64,000 nt of DNA from assembly GCA_008933995.1 (NCBI GenBank), contig WARS01000069.1, forward strand, positions 682,001 through 746,000. The letters run 5' to 3'. Positions within the stretch are counted from its first letter, which is position 1. Every line of letters begins with the position of its first letter. Shown piece after piece: positions 24,961-36,096 of this stretch. Both the position numbers and the translations under genes were made by a program. The notes beneath the pieces are model-generated. The model was not told the DNA's origin. It saw nothing but the letters and a program-made list of their open reading frames with translations, and ran no database searches. Source of the DNA: Datnioides undecimradiatus. Its lineage: Eukaryota; Chordata; Actinopteri; Lobotiformes; Datnioididae.

Positions 24961-25577
24961 CGCTACGTAGCAGCAGAGAGTTATATATTATTTGTTTTTC
25001 AGACACTTTAAAAGCCACACCCTGTCAGGGCTGCCTCTGATTGGCTGCCATGCCCCGTGTCCCACCTGTAAACCTCTCCTCCTCCCGTCCCGCGCCCTCG
25101 GATCCCTCTCCCCTCTGAACTGCAGCGTCTCTCTGATACATGCTCGCCGTTTAATCGGCTGCATTACGGCCCGCGCACACACCGCCGCTCCCCTTCTGTT
25201 CTGTGTTGTTCGTCCCTGTCCGACTCTCAGCCCCCATCGCTTCCCCTCACCTCGCATTTCCTCTGTCTCCTCGCATCCCGCTCCCCCTCCCCCGCGAGAC
25301 CTCGTGGCTTTGAGCTGTTCGTGTTTGTCAGATCCATTAAGATGAAGGCGCGGCAGAGGAGGTAGGGGTGGTGGGGGTGGGCGGCCCGGATGCTTGACCC
25401 GCTTTGCCCTCGCCGTCACCGGGCGGCCGTGGCAGAGCCCTCCGGGAGGTTCTGGCTGTCTGACTGGGTCCTCGTGGCGTTCGCCTGCCTAGACAGTAAT
25501 TGGCTGGCTTGGAGCTCTGCAACGGGGCCCTCTCCTGACAGCTGGTGGGTGGATGCTGCACACCAATTAGAAAAACA

Positions 25578-25642
25578 CAGAGAGAGAGACGGAGAGAGAG
25601 AGGGAGACAGAGAGAGAGAGAGACAGAGGGAGACAGACAGGC
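25578..25642 (+). repeat. (GA)n-rich purine tract
   Basis: Imperfect agagag/gggaga/agacag units over about 65 bases. Confidence 0.9.
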
Positions 25643-25767
25643 AGTGTGTTACTGTGATTACACAAGAAAGTGAGAGTTGCTGAAACAGTGGAGAGACAGG
25701 AGAGCACAGTTTGTACTTTTACCCTTCACAGATCCACACAGGTCGACTGCCACGAGTGAGAAACCAA

Positions 25768-25768
<1 letters not shown>

Positions 25769-25812
<44 letters not shown>

Positions 25813-25832
25813 ACACATACACACACACACAC
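25769..25832 (+). repeat. (CA)n microsatellite with two TAC interruptions
   Basis: About 64 bases of CA units, broken twice by cata. It is the first of five CA arrays within 940 bp. Confidence 0.95.
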
Positions 25833-25926
25833 TCGCTCCAGGGCAGCACAGCTCTTCTCTAAATGCATTTCATTTCCTCACTAAGGACTTCTTCAAAGCG
25901 CCAGAGCCGCCTCATTTGGTGCTACA

Positions 25927-25976
<50 letters not shown>

Positions 25977-26017
25977 GTGGTTGCACATGCATGTCACACA
26001 CACACACACACACACAG
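25927..26017 (+). repeat. Two (CA)n microsatellites split by a 21-bp unique stretch
   Basis: CA units occupy 25927-25973 and 25995-26017. The spacer carries gcacatgcatgt. Confidence 0.95.
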
Positions 26018-26133
26018 ATGATATCAATTTCACTTTTAACAGTTCTCAGTCAGTGTTTATGGAGGTCGACAGGTATTAAAGGGGCAGTTCAGGGTTTTTA
26101 GAGGTTCCCTATAGTCCACACAGGAAGCAGCTG

Positions 26134-26172
26134 TTTTATTTATTTATTTATTTTTATTTATTTATTTATTTT
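26134..26172 (+). repeat. (TTTA)n microsatellite
   Basis: About nine ttta/attt units with one longer T run in the middle. Confidence 0.95.
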
Positions 26173-26486
26173 CCTGGCAACTAAAACACATTTTGCTGCT
26201 GACCCCGCCCGCACCAGGTCACCTGCTGCTCCTCCAGGTCAGGACAATATTAATATACATGTCCCCTTTAATGTGTTGAACTATCACGTAAACAACAACA
26301 AAGCAAATAAAAACCTGGATCCTCCGCTGCCCCCAGACTCCAAACGCTCCTTAAAACACAGTGTTAGCATTTGCAGATCCAGCTTCAGCTAATTCTGATT
26401 ATAAACACACACACAAGAGACGTTCTTCTGCAACGACATCACGAACAGGAGCGAGCATCAGACACACACTCGCACAGCCTCAAACA

Positions 26487-26709
26487 GCGAAGCTCTGCAG
26501 CACGGAGTGTATCCTGTCACCGAGGAGCTGGTGCTGCTTCAGAGTGGAGGGAGACTTTGCATGGTGACACACACACACACACACACACACACACTCGGTG
26601 AAGTTCTCCCCTGCAGACACACTGTCTTCTGTCACAGAGGACCTGAGCTGTGTTTCATCCAGAGAAGCACTTGACTTTGTGCACACACACACACACACAC
26701 ACACACACA
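26487..26709 (+). repeat. Diverged tandem duplication (period about 115 bp) with a CA array at each unit end
   Basis: ctgcag...ctgtcac, then gaggacctg/gaggagctg, ttca, a gactttg word and finally a (CA)n tail appear twice. tgtcac is at 26515 and again at 26630. The CA tails are 26567-26594 and 26681-26709. Point differences and small gaps show the duplication is old. Confidence 0.7.
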
Positions 26710-26741
26710 GCCGAGCAGCAGCTGTAATAGATTACTCAGCA

Positions 26742-26777
26742 CCCCCTCCTCCCCCTTCCTCCTCCTCCCCCCTCTCT
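26742..26777 (+). repeat. Polypyrimidine (CTCC)-rich tract
   Basis: Almost uninterrupted C/T with ctcctcc and cccccc runs, directly after the last CA array. Confidence 0.8.
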
Positions 26778-27327
26778 CATGTGTGTGTTACAGATCTGAA
26801 TCGCTGCTTTAATCTCTGATGTGCAGCTCCCGTCTGCTCGGCTCAGAGACAGAAACCCGCCGTCGCTGCGACGTGTGGCGTTGCCGTGCTCCCAAACACT
26901 GTTCGCAGCTTCCTGTTCGGTGAGCTGCTTCTTCTCAGGACCAGTAGTGTTATTACATACATGGTAACATAAGAAGAAAGCTGCTAACAGTCGGGGTCAC
27001 AATGAGCAGAGTTATTTAAAGTTTTGAGTCTGGTTCGCGCCAAAAAAGTCGGTGATTGACGTGAAACCGAGGTCCAGTTTCGTGCGAGCCCCGTTTCAGG
27101 AGCAGGCGCCACACGTTTTTTAACGGTTTTCAGATGAAATCTCGGGCAGAAGCATCTCTGACGCGAGCTTTAGGCAGCAGCAGTTCTGTAAATAACAACT
27201 CCGGTTTTATCTTGATAGATTTGGGTTTTTTGGATCTGAACCACACGGACCGCTCGTCTGACGGACGGTCAAACACTGATGCTCGGGTAAAGGTTCAGCA
27301 ATGAAGAGAAGTTCAACAAAGAGCCGC

Positions 27328-27912
27328 TCTGCTGTTTACTGGACTCTGCTGTTTACTGGACTCTGCTGTTTACTGGACTCTGCTGTTTACTGGACTCTGG
27401 TGGGTGTTTACTGGACTCTGCTGTTTACTGGACTCTGTTGTTTACTGGACTCTGGTGTTTACTGGACTCTGCTGTTTACTGGACTCTGTTGTTTACTGGA
27501 CTCTGCTGTTTACTGGACTCTGGTGTTTACTGGACTCTGCTGTTTACTGGACTCTGTTGTTTACTGGACTCTGGGGTTTACTGGACTCTGCTGTTTACTG
27601 GACTCCGTTGTTTACTGGACTCTGGTTGGTGTTTACTGGACTCCGCTGTTTACTGGACTCTGGGGTTTACTGGACTCTGGTGTTTACTGGACTCTGCTGT
27701 TTACTGGACTCCGTTGTTTACTGGACTCTGGTTGGTGTTTACTGGACTCTGCTGTTTACTGGACTCTGGTTGCTGTTTACTGGACTCTGCTGTTTACTGG
27801 ACTCTGGTTGGTGTTTACTGGACTCTGCTGTTTACTGGACTCTGGTTGGTGTTTACTGGACTCCGTTGTTTACTGGACTCTGCTGTTTACTGGACTCTGG
27901 TGTTTACTGGAC
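27328..27912 (+). repeat. 17-bp minisatellite, 33 units, 585 bp
   Basis: The unit is tctgctgtttactggac. I read 33 units: 27 of 17 bp and 6 of 21 bp (tctggttggtgtttactggac-like, four extra bases), which sum exactly to 585 bp. Variants (gctg, gttg, ggtg, gggg, tcc for tct) alternate, and the pattern is not regular. Because 17 is not a multiple of three, each forward frame cycles through all three phases every 51 bp. The unit has no stop in any phase, so all three forward frames stay open. The 343-codon ORF starting at 27301 is a by-product and not evidence of a gene. Confidence 0.97.
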
Positions 27913-28409
27913 TCTGCTGTTGTAATCCCTGACAGCTCGACTCTCACTGTAACTGACTCTTCTTCTGCCCTGGACCACATCTGGATCTGGGTCGCACCAG
28001 GCCGTTCCAAACATCTCACACAGCAAGTGAAAACCGCCGTTAATGACCCAGTAGAAAAAGAAGTGAGCGCTGTGAACCTGCCTGTTTTAAGATTTCAGTG
28101 TGTCATTAGATGCAGGAAAGGTTTGTGCGGACGGATGCGTTGTGCGACAGCTTACCGTCGCCGGTTTGAGGGCCTCCTCCACAGTGTGCAGATGTTGCGT
28201 CGCCCCCTTCGCTCCACGTTTGGTTTTAGACTTGTTAACTTGAACTTGAAGCTCCACGTGACTGATTTCCTGCACCTGACCCTGCACGAGCACCTGTCAG
28301 CCGAAGCCCTTCACAGTTGTAACCACAGTTAGCGTGGCTGTGTTTCGAGTCTTCTGACCGCTCACAACAGGACTGGCGAGGCCGGCTGCACGTCAGGAAG
28401 ACGAAACGC

Positions 28410-28520
28410 ACTCACCCACGCCGACGTGACTCAGCATCCTGCCCAAGGACGCTCTGGCGTGCGAGCGAGGGCACAGGATCGAAGCTTCTTCTCTGACAAT
28501 CGGGGCCCGCAGTCGCCCCG
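28410..28520 (-). repeat. SINE-like dispersed repeat fragment, inverted
   Basis: tcagcatcctgcccaaggac, then gctctggcgtgc, caggatcgaagc and ctgacaatcgggg follow the same order as the reverse strand of the repeat at 57098-57292. Degraded and without clear ends. Confidence 0.55.
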
Positions 28521-29520
28521 TGTGATCGTTGCCGTTACCATGGCAATGATGAAGGCCACCGGACCACGACGTCGAAGGCCACCTGCCCCGTGTCCAATCG
28601 AATGATGGGGGCAAAGAGCTTAAAAAGCATCAACGTGGCGCGTGAAACGTCCTTTAAACTGACGTCACAAAGAGGCGAAGGCAATCAGACACGCAGGACT
28701 CCTCAGGGTGGAGAAGTCTGCAAAACTTATCACTTAATCATGACTCTGTATGTTTTATGCAACATTAGCAGAAATCTGAATGTGTTCGGATTCGTTTTTT
28801 TAATTCAGGGAGCGAAACCGTGAAAAGCAAGTTTCCTCTTTCGTGGTCTTAACGGGCTTTAAGTGCCGAACGCTCGACGTCAATGAACCCGCGAGGAACT
28901 TTATTTTCAAGGAGGACGGAGAGCGAACAACAGAGCAGAAGCGTTTCCCTTCCCGCTTTCCACAGCAACAACGTGCTTTTATCACCGGCGCGAGCGCGGA
29001 CTTTCAAAAAAAAAAGGAGAAATAATAAAAATAAAAACGGTTCAGCTGAAGCACTCAAGGTGACCATGATTGCATAAAAGGATTTTCATATCCAACAGAA
29101 TAAAAAGGTCAGAGCGGGAAGCACTCAGAGCTGTCATCCCTCCTTCCTTCCCCCCGCTCTGTGTAATTACTCTCTACTGCTCAGTTTGAGCGACGGATGT
29201 TGTCGCTGCACTTTCATCTGCAGCAGAAACCCGAGTGAAGTTTATCGGTGTAACTTTAAGGAGCCCCGGGCGCATATTTTCACACAAAAACCATTTGCTG
29301 TGCTGCCTGGAAGAAGTCATCTTCTTAAATCGAGCCCACGTCGGCGCTGCATCGCCGGTCCTGGCGGTTAGAGCATCTTAAACGCATCAAACTCCTGAAT
29401 GAAGTCAGGAATACGCTTTAATTCATCGTTTACTGAATGCAGCGTAATCCACAATGCACAGGTGACTGTGCAGGTGAAGCGTAATCATAGTTTTAACAGT
29501 TAACTACATTAAAAACACCC

Positions 29521-29613
29521 GGGTCGCCCCCTGGTGGCTGACTGCAGCACAGGCCATTAACCCCGCCCACTTTCTGTTGGCAGATGGGTCAAACTAAAAC
29601 AACCAAACTACAC
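29521..29613 (-). repeat. Dispersed fish repeat fragment with inverted CTCF-like motif
   Basis: tcgccccctggtggctg, then ctgcagcacaggccattaa and ccccgcccactttctgttgg. I recall this order from the same common percomorph repeat as at 10629, here on the opposite strand. The CTCF-like core on the minus strand is 29537-29524. Confidence 0.5.
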
Positions 29614-29854
29614 GTCAAAGATTAAAACCAGACTTTGCACATTCCCAAACCTTCTTAGTTCAGGCGGCCGGCGCTGTGCAGCGTTCAGCCCTGCAGACCC
29701 ACAGAAACCAGCAGACAGGCTCACGTCCTCACCCTGTGGTGATTTCCTGTTTAATTCACGCCCGGCTGACGATGCGCCGCAAGTGACCGGCTTCATCTGA
29801 ACTCCACGCCGGCCCTTTGAAGCGAACTGCGCGCGCTGCGCTCAGTAAACGGAC

Positions 29855-30080
29855 AGTCTCATCTATCTGCCGCGTCTCTGTATCAGCGGGATTGATGATA
29901 TTCAATCTTTCTATCAAATTATGCATCAGCGCGAGCGCCGAGGCCATCTCACGGCACTGCATTACGCTCTGTCCTGCTCTCTTTCTTTCTCACTTGTTCT
30001 TCCTCTCTCTCTCTCTCTCTCGCCTCGCTAACCAATCACTCTCCCAAATTACATTCAGTGGTCCCATTATGAATGATGAC
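29855..30080. other. Candidate conserved non-coding element
   Basis: Complex, repeat-poor sequence apart from a (TC)9 run, with tgatgatattcaatc, atcaaattatgcatcag, ccaatcac and cattatgaatgatgac. It resembles fish developmental enhancers in texture only. Conservation was not tested. Confidence 0.25.
30004..30021 (+). repeat. (TC)n microsatellite
   Basis: Nine TC units. Confidence 0.85.
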
Positions 30081-31489
30081 AAGGCACCGAGAGGACCCTG
30101 GCCCTCCGAACGGCTGTAATCATGGGGAAAACGCACAAAGCAGTGCAGTAAAACTCCTGTCCTGCGCAGTGGGCTCTCAGATGAAATCGGGTTAGCCGCA
30201 GAGTAAAGTGACAGATATTGGTAGAGCAAACCGTCCTGGCGTTTGTGTCCAGAGGCTCTGAACAACTCAATGTTGCACCCAGCGACGAGGCTAAACCAGT
30301 GTCTGGGAGCGCTGGTGCACGGACTTCATGAAGCCTCTGCATGGACTGGACGGCTGATGCTCCCCAGAGGGTGAATCCCAGTGACCCGGACCTTTCTCAC
30401 CTGCACCCGAGTATAACATGTACTGACTCTTTGTTAGCGATGCAAACCAATGCTAATGCTAATTCTAGCTAGCTGTGCCATTTGTGTTGGGCACAGTTAG
30501 CTGCCTGTGCAACACACCGTGCTGTGTTTCATATGGAACCAGAGCAGTTTACTGCAGAAACACACTGATTTGCGCTGAATTTGCATGAACTTCCTGGTGT
30601 TTTTACATATACTGGGAACAGATTTGGTGCTTTGTGGACAAGTGGTCCTGCATCTAATCGTGGATCTAGGCGTGTTCTTCGTGTTTTCCATCGAAGGGGG
30701 AATAGATTTACTCACGGATGATAAGAATAAACCTTTAATGCCTCCTGAATCAAGGCAGGTGGTAAAGGAGCAAAGTGATAAGGGAAGATTTACATAATGT
30801 ACATCACATAACTGAAGTTTGGTACGATCTGAAATCAGGCTGCAGCGGCAAACGGGTCATGAAACCCTTTAAAGGCCGAGCATTTAACCTGTGTTTGTTT
30901 GTTTCCAGCTTCTTTCACTTTCAAGACGTCGATTTCTGGCTGAGTGAGGGCCTGAAGTGAGAGAACTCCACCTGGAGATCCAGGGTTTGTTAAGCTGTCT
31001 ATGATAAGACACCAAAGGTTCCAGGTTCGCTGAGCTGCCTGTAGGCCCGAGCTTTAACACTTTCAGTGACACAGCACAATGTCCAACAACATGCTGTAAC
31101 TTCTGGGTGAAAGTGCAAAGCAGTGAAGTGCTCTAACCCTGCTTCCTGGTGTGTTTATGACGCCCAAAGCGACAAAGCTGCAAACACAGCCCACTGAACA
31201 TGTGCAGGGAGTTTATCTAGATTGCCATGGCAACGTTAGCTTTGCCACTTGTTGAAGACTTGCTCTCTCCTTTACCTGCTCTGGTTAGATTTCACCAGAA
31301 GCTGAGGTAATCTCAAAATCGCTTACGGGACACGAGGAAACATCCTCGGCTCCGATCGAGGGAAACAAACCTCTGGTTGTTGTTTCATGTCTCATGAACG
31401 CAGCCTCATCTGAGCGCCGCGCCACTGCAGAGCTCAAAGGAGGCGCCGTCAGGTAACGATCTGCTCCCCCGGAAATAACGTGATGCATG

Positions 31490-31555
<66 letters not shown>
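31490..31555 (+). repeat. (CA)n microsatellite ending in (TA)n
   Basis: About thirty uninterrupted CA units followed by tatata. It is the longest pure CA array in the window. Confidence 0.97.
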
Positions 31556-31791
31556 AATTTTAGCTATCTGGGCAAAAACAAAGGGGCTTTATCTACCCAA
31601 TTATTTTTTTCAGCTTCCTGTTATTTTAAACTGACAGCGCTTCTGGAGTGGCGCTTTTGTTTATCTGTTTAGTGCTGCCTGTGGGTTTTGGAAATGAGAT
31701 CGCTTAGGTTTTTTCATCAGCCAAGTAGACGCCACTTGATGGATGTGGCTATTAAAGACTTGAAGATTTGCCTGAAGGAGCCGTAGCTTCA

Positions 31792-31854
31792 ATTAAGGGT
31801 AAAGCTCTGCATTTTCAGGCCTATTAGTCCTGGAAAAGCAGTGTCATAGGAGAG

Positions 31855-31895
<41 letters not shown>
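31792..31895 (+). repeat. Copy A of a small dispersed unit ending in (TG)n
   Basis: attaagggtaaag, then a gcattttcaggcctattag block, then a (TG)n array at 31857-31895 about 65 bp from the unit start. Copy B at 33009 has the same order and spacing. Confidence 0.5.
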
Positions 31896-33008
31896 GGGGG
31901 TGAATCCTTTCCTGAACACTATATCCCCCCCACGTCGTCACGACACTTCCTGTCCCGTCTCCAGACTCCAGTCTCCCAGCAGGCTGACGCGTGCAGAGCA
32001 GGGTTTTAATTGAAAGCGCTCGTCTGCAGCGACAGCAGGTACCTGTTCCCGCTGCCGTGAATCCGTTTGATTTGTCTGTTTCTATTTCTTTTTTTGATAA
32101 ATGCTGAAATATAAGACGCCACACGGATGAGAGTGGAACGGTGTGTGTGTGGGTTTCACCTTGAAAACAGTTACAAACGATCTGAGTTTAAAGATTTAAC
32201 CTTGAAGACGTCCTGACTTCCTCTGATCAACCGTCGGGGCTTCGCCTGTGACTTGGAGAGTCCCGCCCTTCCCGAGCTGTGATTGGTTGATTCCCGGCTG
32301 CTTTAATAACACCAGCTCTGCTCACCTGGAACAAACTGGGAAACAGCAGCGTCATGTTATTGTTGTTTTCTGCAGGTAGGAGGCAAAACAACAACAGGAA
32401 GTGATACGAAACAAACTGTGAGTTTGAAAGTAAAGTGAAGCATGTGAATCTGTCGTGTGCTCTGCACGTTTAAAGCAGAACTGTGAACTTTCAAGCTCGT
32501 CCGGCGCGCGAGTGATGTCATCATCGTGCACTCGCAGACGTGCGACATGCACAGCGGCACGGCTGAGTAAGATCGCACAGGAGGCGCTGCAGACAGGTGC
32601 AAGTTGAATATTCAAATGAGTCACAGTGATCGACTGCGCTAATGTTTGTTTCCAAATGTTATTTTACTCCTTAAACTGACACTAAAATGAGGTCAAATAT
32701 GCAAAAAATACACTTTATTCGCTCAGTTATTTATTTATTCAGACGTCCTACTGCAGGGCTCGGTGCTGATAGGCCGACAATACAGCACGCACAGACACAG
32801 TTTCAATGTTGTAATCTCTCTATAGTGACGCCGCGGCTTACTAACACTGTATCGCACACACAGGAAGTCCATTAAAGACGCAGAGAGACTCCGATGAGAT
32901 TAAAACCGAGCTGTAAAGCTGGAATCGTTAGACTCGCTCGGCTTCCCGCTAAAACAGAGACATCTGACAATCTTTGAGGCTATGTTTAATCTGCAGAGTC
33001 GCTTTCTC

Positions 33009-33110
33009 ATTAAAGGTAAAGTGTGGTGCTTTCAGGCTCATTAGCTCTTTGAAATCTGCGCCGGAAGACAATTTAAGAGTGTGTGCGTGTGTGTGTGTGA
33101 GAGAGAGATG
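33009..33110 (+). repeat. Copy B of the small dispersed unit ending in (TG)n
   Basis: attaaaggtaaag, then gctttcaggctcattag, then a TG array at 33079-33099 that passes into GA units. The spacing from unit start to TG is about 70 bp, against 65 bp in copy A. Confidence 0.5.
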
Positions 33111-33636
33111 GGGAGATGCTTTGAAAAGCGAGTTTCTCTGCTGTCACACACTTTTTCCTCAGATTCATCTGTTTTTCTGCAGATTTTTGTCTCTGATCAG
33201 CAGCAGACGCCTCTGATTTGGTCTCATTGATCATCTCTCGTCGATCAGCTGATGCTAAACTGCGCGCAGACACTGAGGATCCGTGTTGGAGGCTGCAGAG
33301 CTGAGCCGGCTCAGGTTCGGGCCTCAGCTCGGCCGCTGCGTCTGCTCGGCTTCAGACCAGATAACAAGTATGATCCTAAACATACTGCACGATCAGCTTT
33401 GAGGTAAAATCTGATTTTATAAGACATAAAAACAGCGAAGAAGTGTTTGTGAGTGGAGCACATTCGCACTGTCGCTGGATTTGCTGCGACACACAGCTGC
33501 AAAACAACAAACACACAGTGTCTCAGTCATTTTGGGTGAGCTCCTGTTTACTGTGAGGTGGAAGTGGGCGGATCAGTGCGGTACCACTGACAAACATGTT
33601 GACCAAAGTTAATGCAAAACGCTTGTGCAGCAAATG

Positions 33637-33639
<3 letters not shown>

Positions 33640-33676
<37 letters not shown>

Positions 33677-33678
33677 TG
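33640..33678 (+). repeat. (TG)n microsatellite
   Basis: About sixteen TG units followed by gcgcgtgcg, at the edge of a CpG-rich patch. Confidence 0.95.
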
Positions 33679-33719
33679 CGGCGTGGCTCATTTTGACTTT
33701 GCAAGAGAAGCAGCAGCCA

Positions 33720-33940
33720 GAGCGCCGTGTGCACGAGTGCACAGGCGAGCGACTTCAACAGCAACATGCACGTGCTCACACGCACCAGTAGGTGGCGGCA
33801 GGCGCGGCCGCGTGCCATCGCCGCAGCTGTTAATTAACGGCGGTTCTGCCGTGCGCACGCCTAGCTCGCGTTTATCAGCCCGAGAGGTTCACGGCTGTTT
33901 GCACACGAGGCCGATTCCGGCGCGCGATGAAGACGAACAT
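33720..33940 (+). promoter_or_regulatory. CpG-rich patch with a full CTCF-consensus match
   Basis: CpG is frequent throughout. At 33785-33798 ccagtaggtggcgg matches the CTCF core consensus CCASYAGRKGGCRS at all 14 positions on the plus strand. About 40 bp further on lies a ttaattaa word. No exon is evident. An unmethylated CTCF-bound regulatory element is the natural reading, but it is inferred. Confidence 0.45.
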
Positions 33941-34737
33941 TTGTTCCAGAAACGATATCTGCTCCGTAATGAATACCTGCTCTTACCCCCGCACCCCTTT
34001 CTCTGTTTGCAGGAAACGTCTTCACTCAAGTGTTGTGTAATACAGCGACAGAGACAATAGGCAGAGAGGAATCACACAATACAGCTGCACAGGAAGCTCA
34101 AAGAACGGCTTTAAGGAAGGAAACAGCAGGAAGAAGTGCTAATGCTGTTTGTCAAAGGGAGCGCACGGCTCTTTAATGCACGAAGCCGCAGTAGTACCGA
34201 CTCACGACGTGAGCGCCAGAGAAGTTCTTATGTTGACTGTGTTTCTCCACACGCACCTGATTAGCTTTCTGCCGGATCAGCATATTTTAGCTTTTTGTAG
34301 AGGTTCACGATCTGGAAACCAGCTTCAGAGCACAAACACCTAAAATATGCTCGGGAACACCAAAAACAGTCTTGCAACAATGAATTTGCATCAAACATCA
34401 GTTTTTATCCTATTTATGATTGTAAATCGCTCAAAAATGTGTTTAAAAGCACTTTTTCAGTCTGCGGCCCTCCTGTGAGTCCTCCTGCCTCAGAGGAACC
34501 AGCTCTCCACAGCGGGAGCTCCTCACAGACGCCCCCTCCAGCTCCTCCAGGCCCACGGGCCGAGCGCCCCGGGCTTCAGAGGCAGCTGCGGCGCCGGCAT
34601 CAGAGCGGTCATCCCCCAATGTTTGTCATCACGCCGTGTGAGCGTCCATATGAGTGGCGGCATCAAACATGACGCGCCTCAAGCTCAGGACTATGGCTGG
34701 AATCAGGATTTTAACATTTAAAGGGACATATGTGCAT

Positions 34738-34850
34738 TTGTGGAACAGCCAATAGGAACGCTCTATTTCTGAAATGACCTGTGATTGGCCAAGGTCTCCT
34801 GGATTTCCTATCAAATGGAGCCGAGTGAAGGTGCAGACGTCTGGTTTTGT
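34738..34850 (+). repeat. Dispersed fish repeat fragment (cagccaataggaacgctc type)
   Basis: cagccaataggaacgctct, then tctgaaatgacctgtgattg, gccaaggtctcc and ggtgcagacgtct follow an order I recall from a common percomorph repeat. It contains one CCAAT box in each orientation. Confidence 0.5.
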
Positions 34851-36096
34851 CTCCACCTGCTCCGTGGATGATTTCAGTTGAGGCTGCACCTGAGCACCAT
34901 CAGCGATACGGCGGCGGCTCTGAGAGGATCTGGATCGACAAGATGCCTCTGAGCAAAGATAAACCCCGCCTTCCTCTCAGGTCTGGGGGTTTCGTTTTCC
35001 TCGCCGTCGCTCTTTTAAAGTTGCACAAACAGCTTCGGCAGCAGTGACAACTGCCTCCGCCGGATGGTTCGTCACAGCGTTTCATTTAGTTTCTCCTCCT
35101 CGCACTCGCATCACTGTCCACATCCTGTCAACCACCTGCCAACAACAGGAAATGCAAGTTTCTTTTTGTTTCTGATGGTATAATCCTCACAAACACACCT
35201 GCAGACTCACATGTTAAACCAGCTCGAACTGCCTGAACTGAGCGTCTGTGACGAGCGGCGGTGCAGAGGAAACCGACGCAGGGCTCGTCGAATCTGCCCG
35301 TGACTACATCGAGGTTAACAAACAAACAAACAGAAGAGTCGCCAAGCCTCCATCGGTCTTGCTCAGGCAGAGGTGGAGATGGGAAACGTCGGCCATCAAT
35401 AAAACCTCAGAGCGGCAGCTTCAGCTGACGGATGATAACCTGCTCCCTGAGAGCGAACTTTAAACAGTTTGAGCGGCGGTGCATCAAACCAGAATGGAAA
35501 CATTAGCTCAAAGTTCACTGAAAACATTATTTTTATGACTTTTACAGAATCACTCTGCTCTTTTAGCAGCTGGTGCATGATTTAGCTTCTCAGGGCAACA
35601 GTCAGGGTCTCCGGGCTTCCTTCAGAGGAGAGGAGTAGGAGTTGAGAGATTACTGACAACCTGATTTTCTCAAAAACAAGTTTACCTTCACTAACATCAG
35701 TGAATTAAAAGCTAAGTCAACATCAGGACATCACATCACAGCGTCTGAGATCAGATTCCAGCCAATACAAACGTGTTGTTGCACATTCGATGCACCTTTA
35801 CCTGATGGGGGAGGCTCAAAGTTCAAAGTTACTTCTGCTGCTTTAATCTGACCTGAAAACAGCGGTAACCAGACAAAGAAACCAAATTTCTCGGTTTACG
35901 ATCAAACAAAAGCGACATTTTGGAAGATGTGACGTCGCTTTTCTTCACAGTCTCCGTGATATTTCTGATTAAAACCTAAGAAACTTTATTAAACTCATAT
36001 TTTGCATTAACTGCAGCAGAAAATCTCACTCGACATGAGCAAAATGCTGCCGCCTAACCAAGACAACACACATATAGCTCACAACACTGGATGTCA

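Noticed and set aside
25362..25384. G-quadruplex
   Set aside because: Again only three runs of three or more G. A two-tier form is possible but unremarkable.
24988..25419. 143-codon minus-strand ORF with a proline run
   Set aside because: GC-rich sequence lowers stop frequency on both strands. No domain, and a 117-codon ORF lies opposite.
27301..28332. 343-codon ORF
   Set aside because: Most of it is the 17-bp minisatellite, which is open in all three forward frames for arithmetic reasons. The remainder shows no domain.
28660..28667. Perfect CRE (tgacgtca)
   Set aside because: A single 8-mer is expected by chance in 64 kb, and nothing promoter-like surrounds it.
34439..34672. Proline-rich ORF after an acceptor-like tttttcag
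   Set aside because: No donor fits the end, and the composition is explained by GC-rich sequence. Too weak to call an exon.
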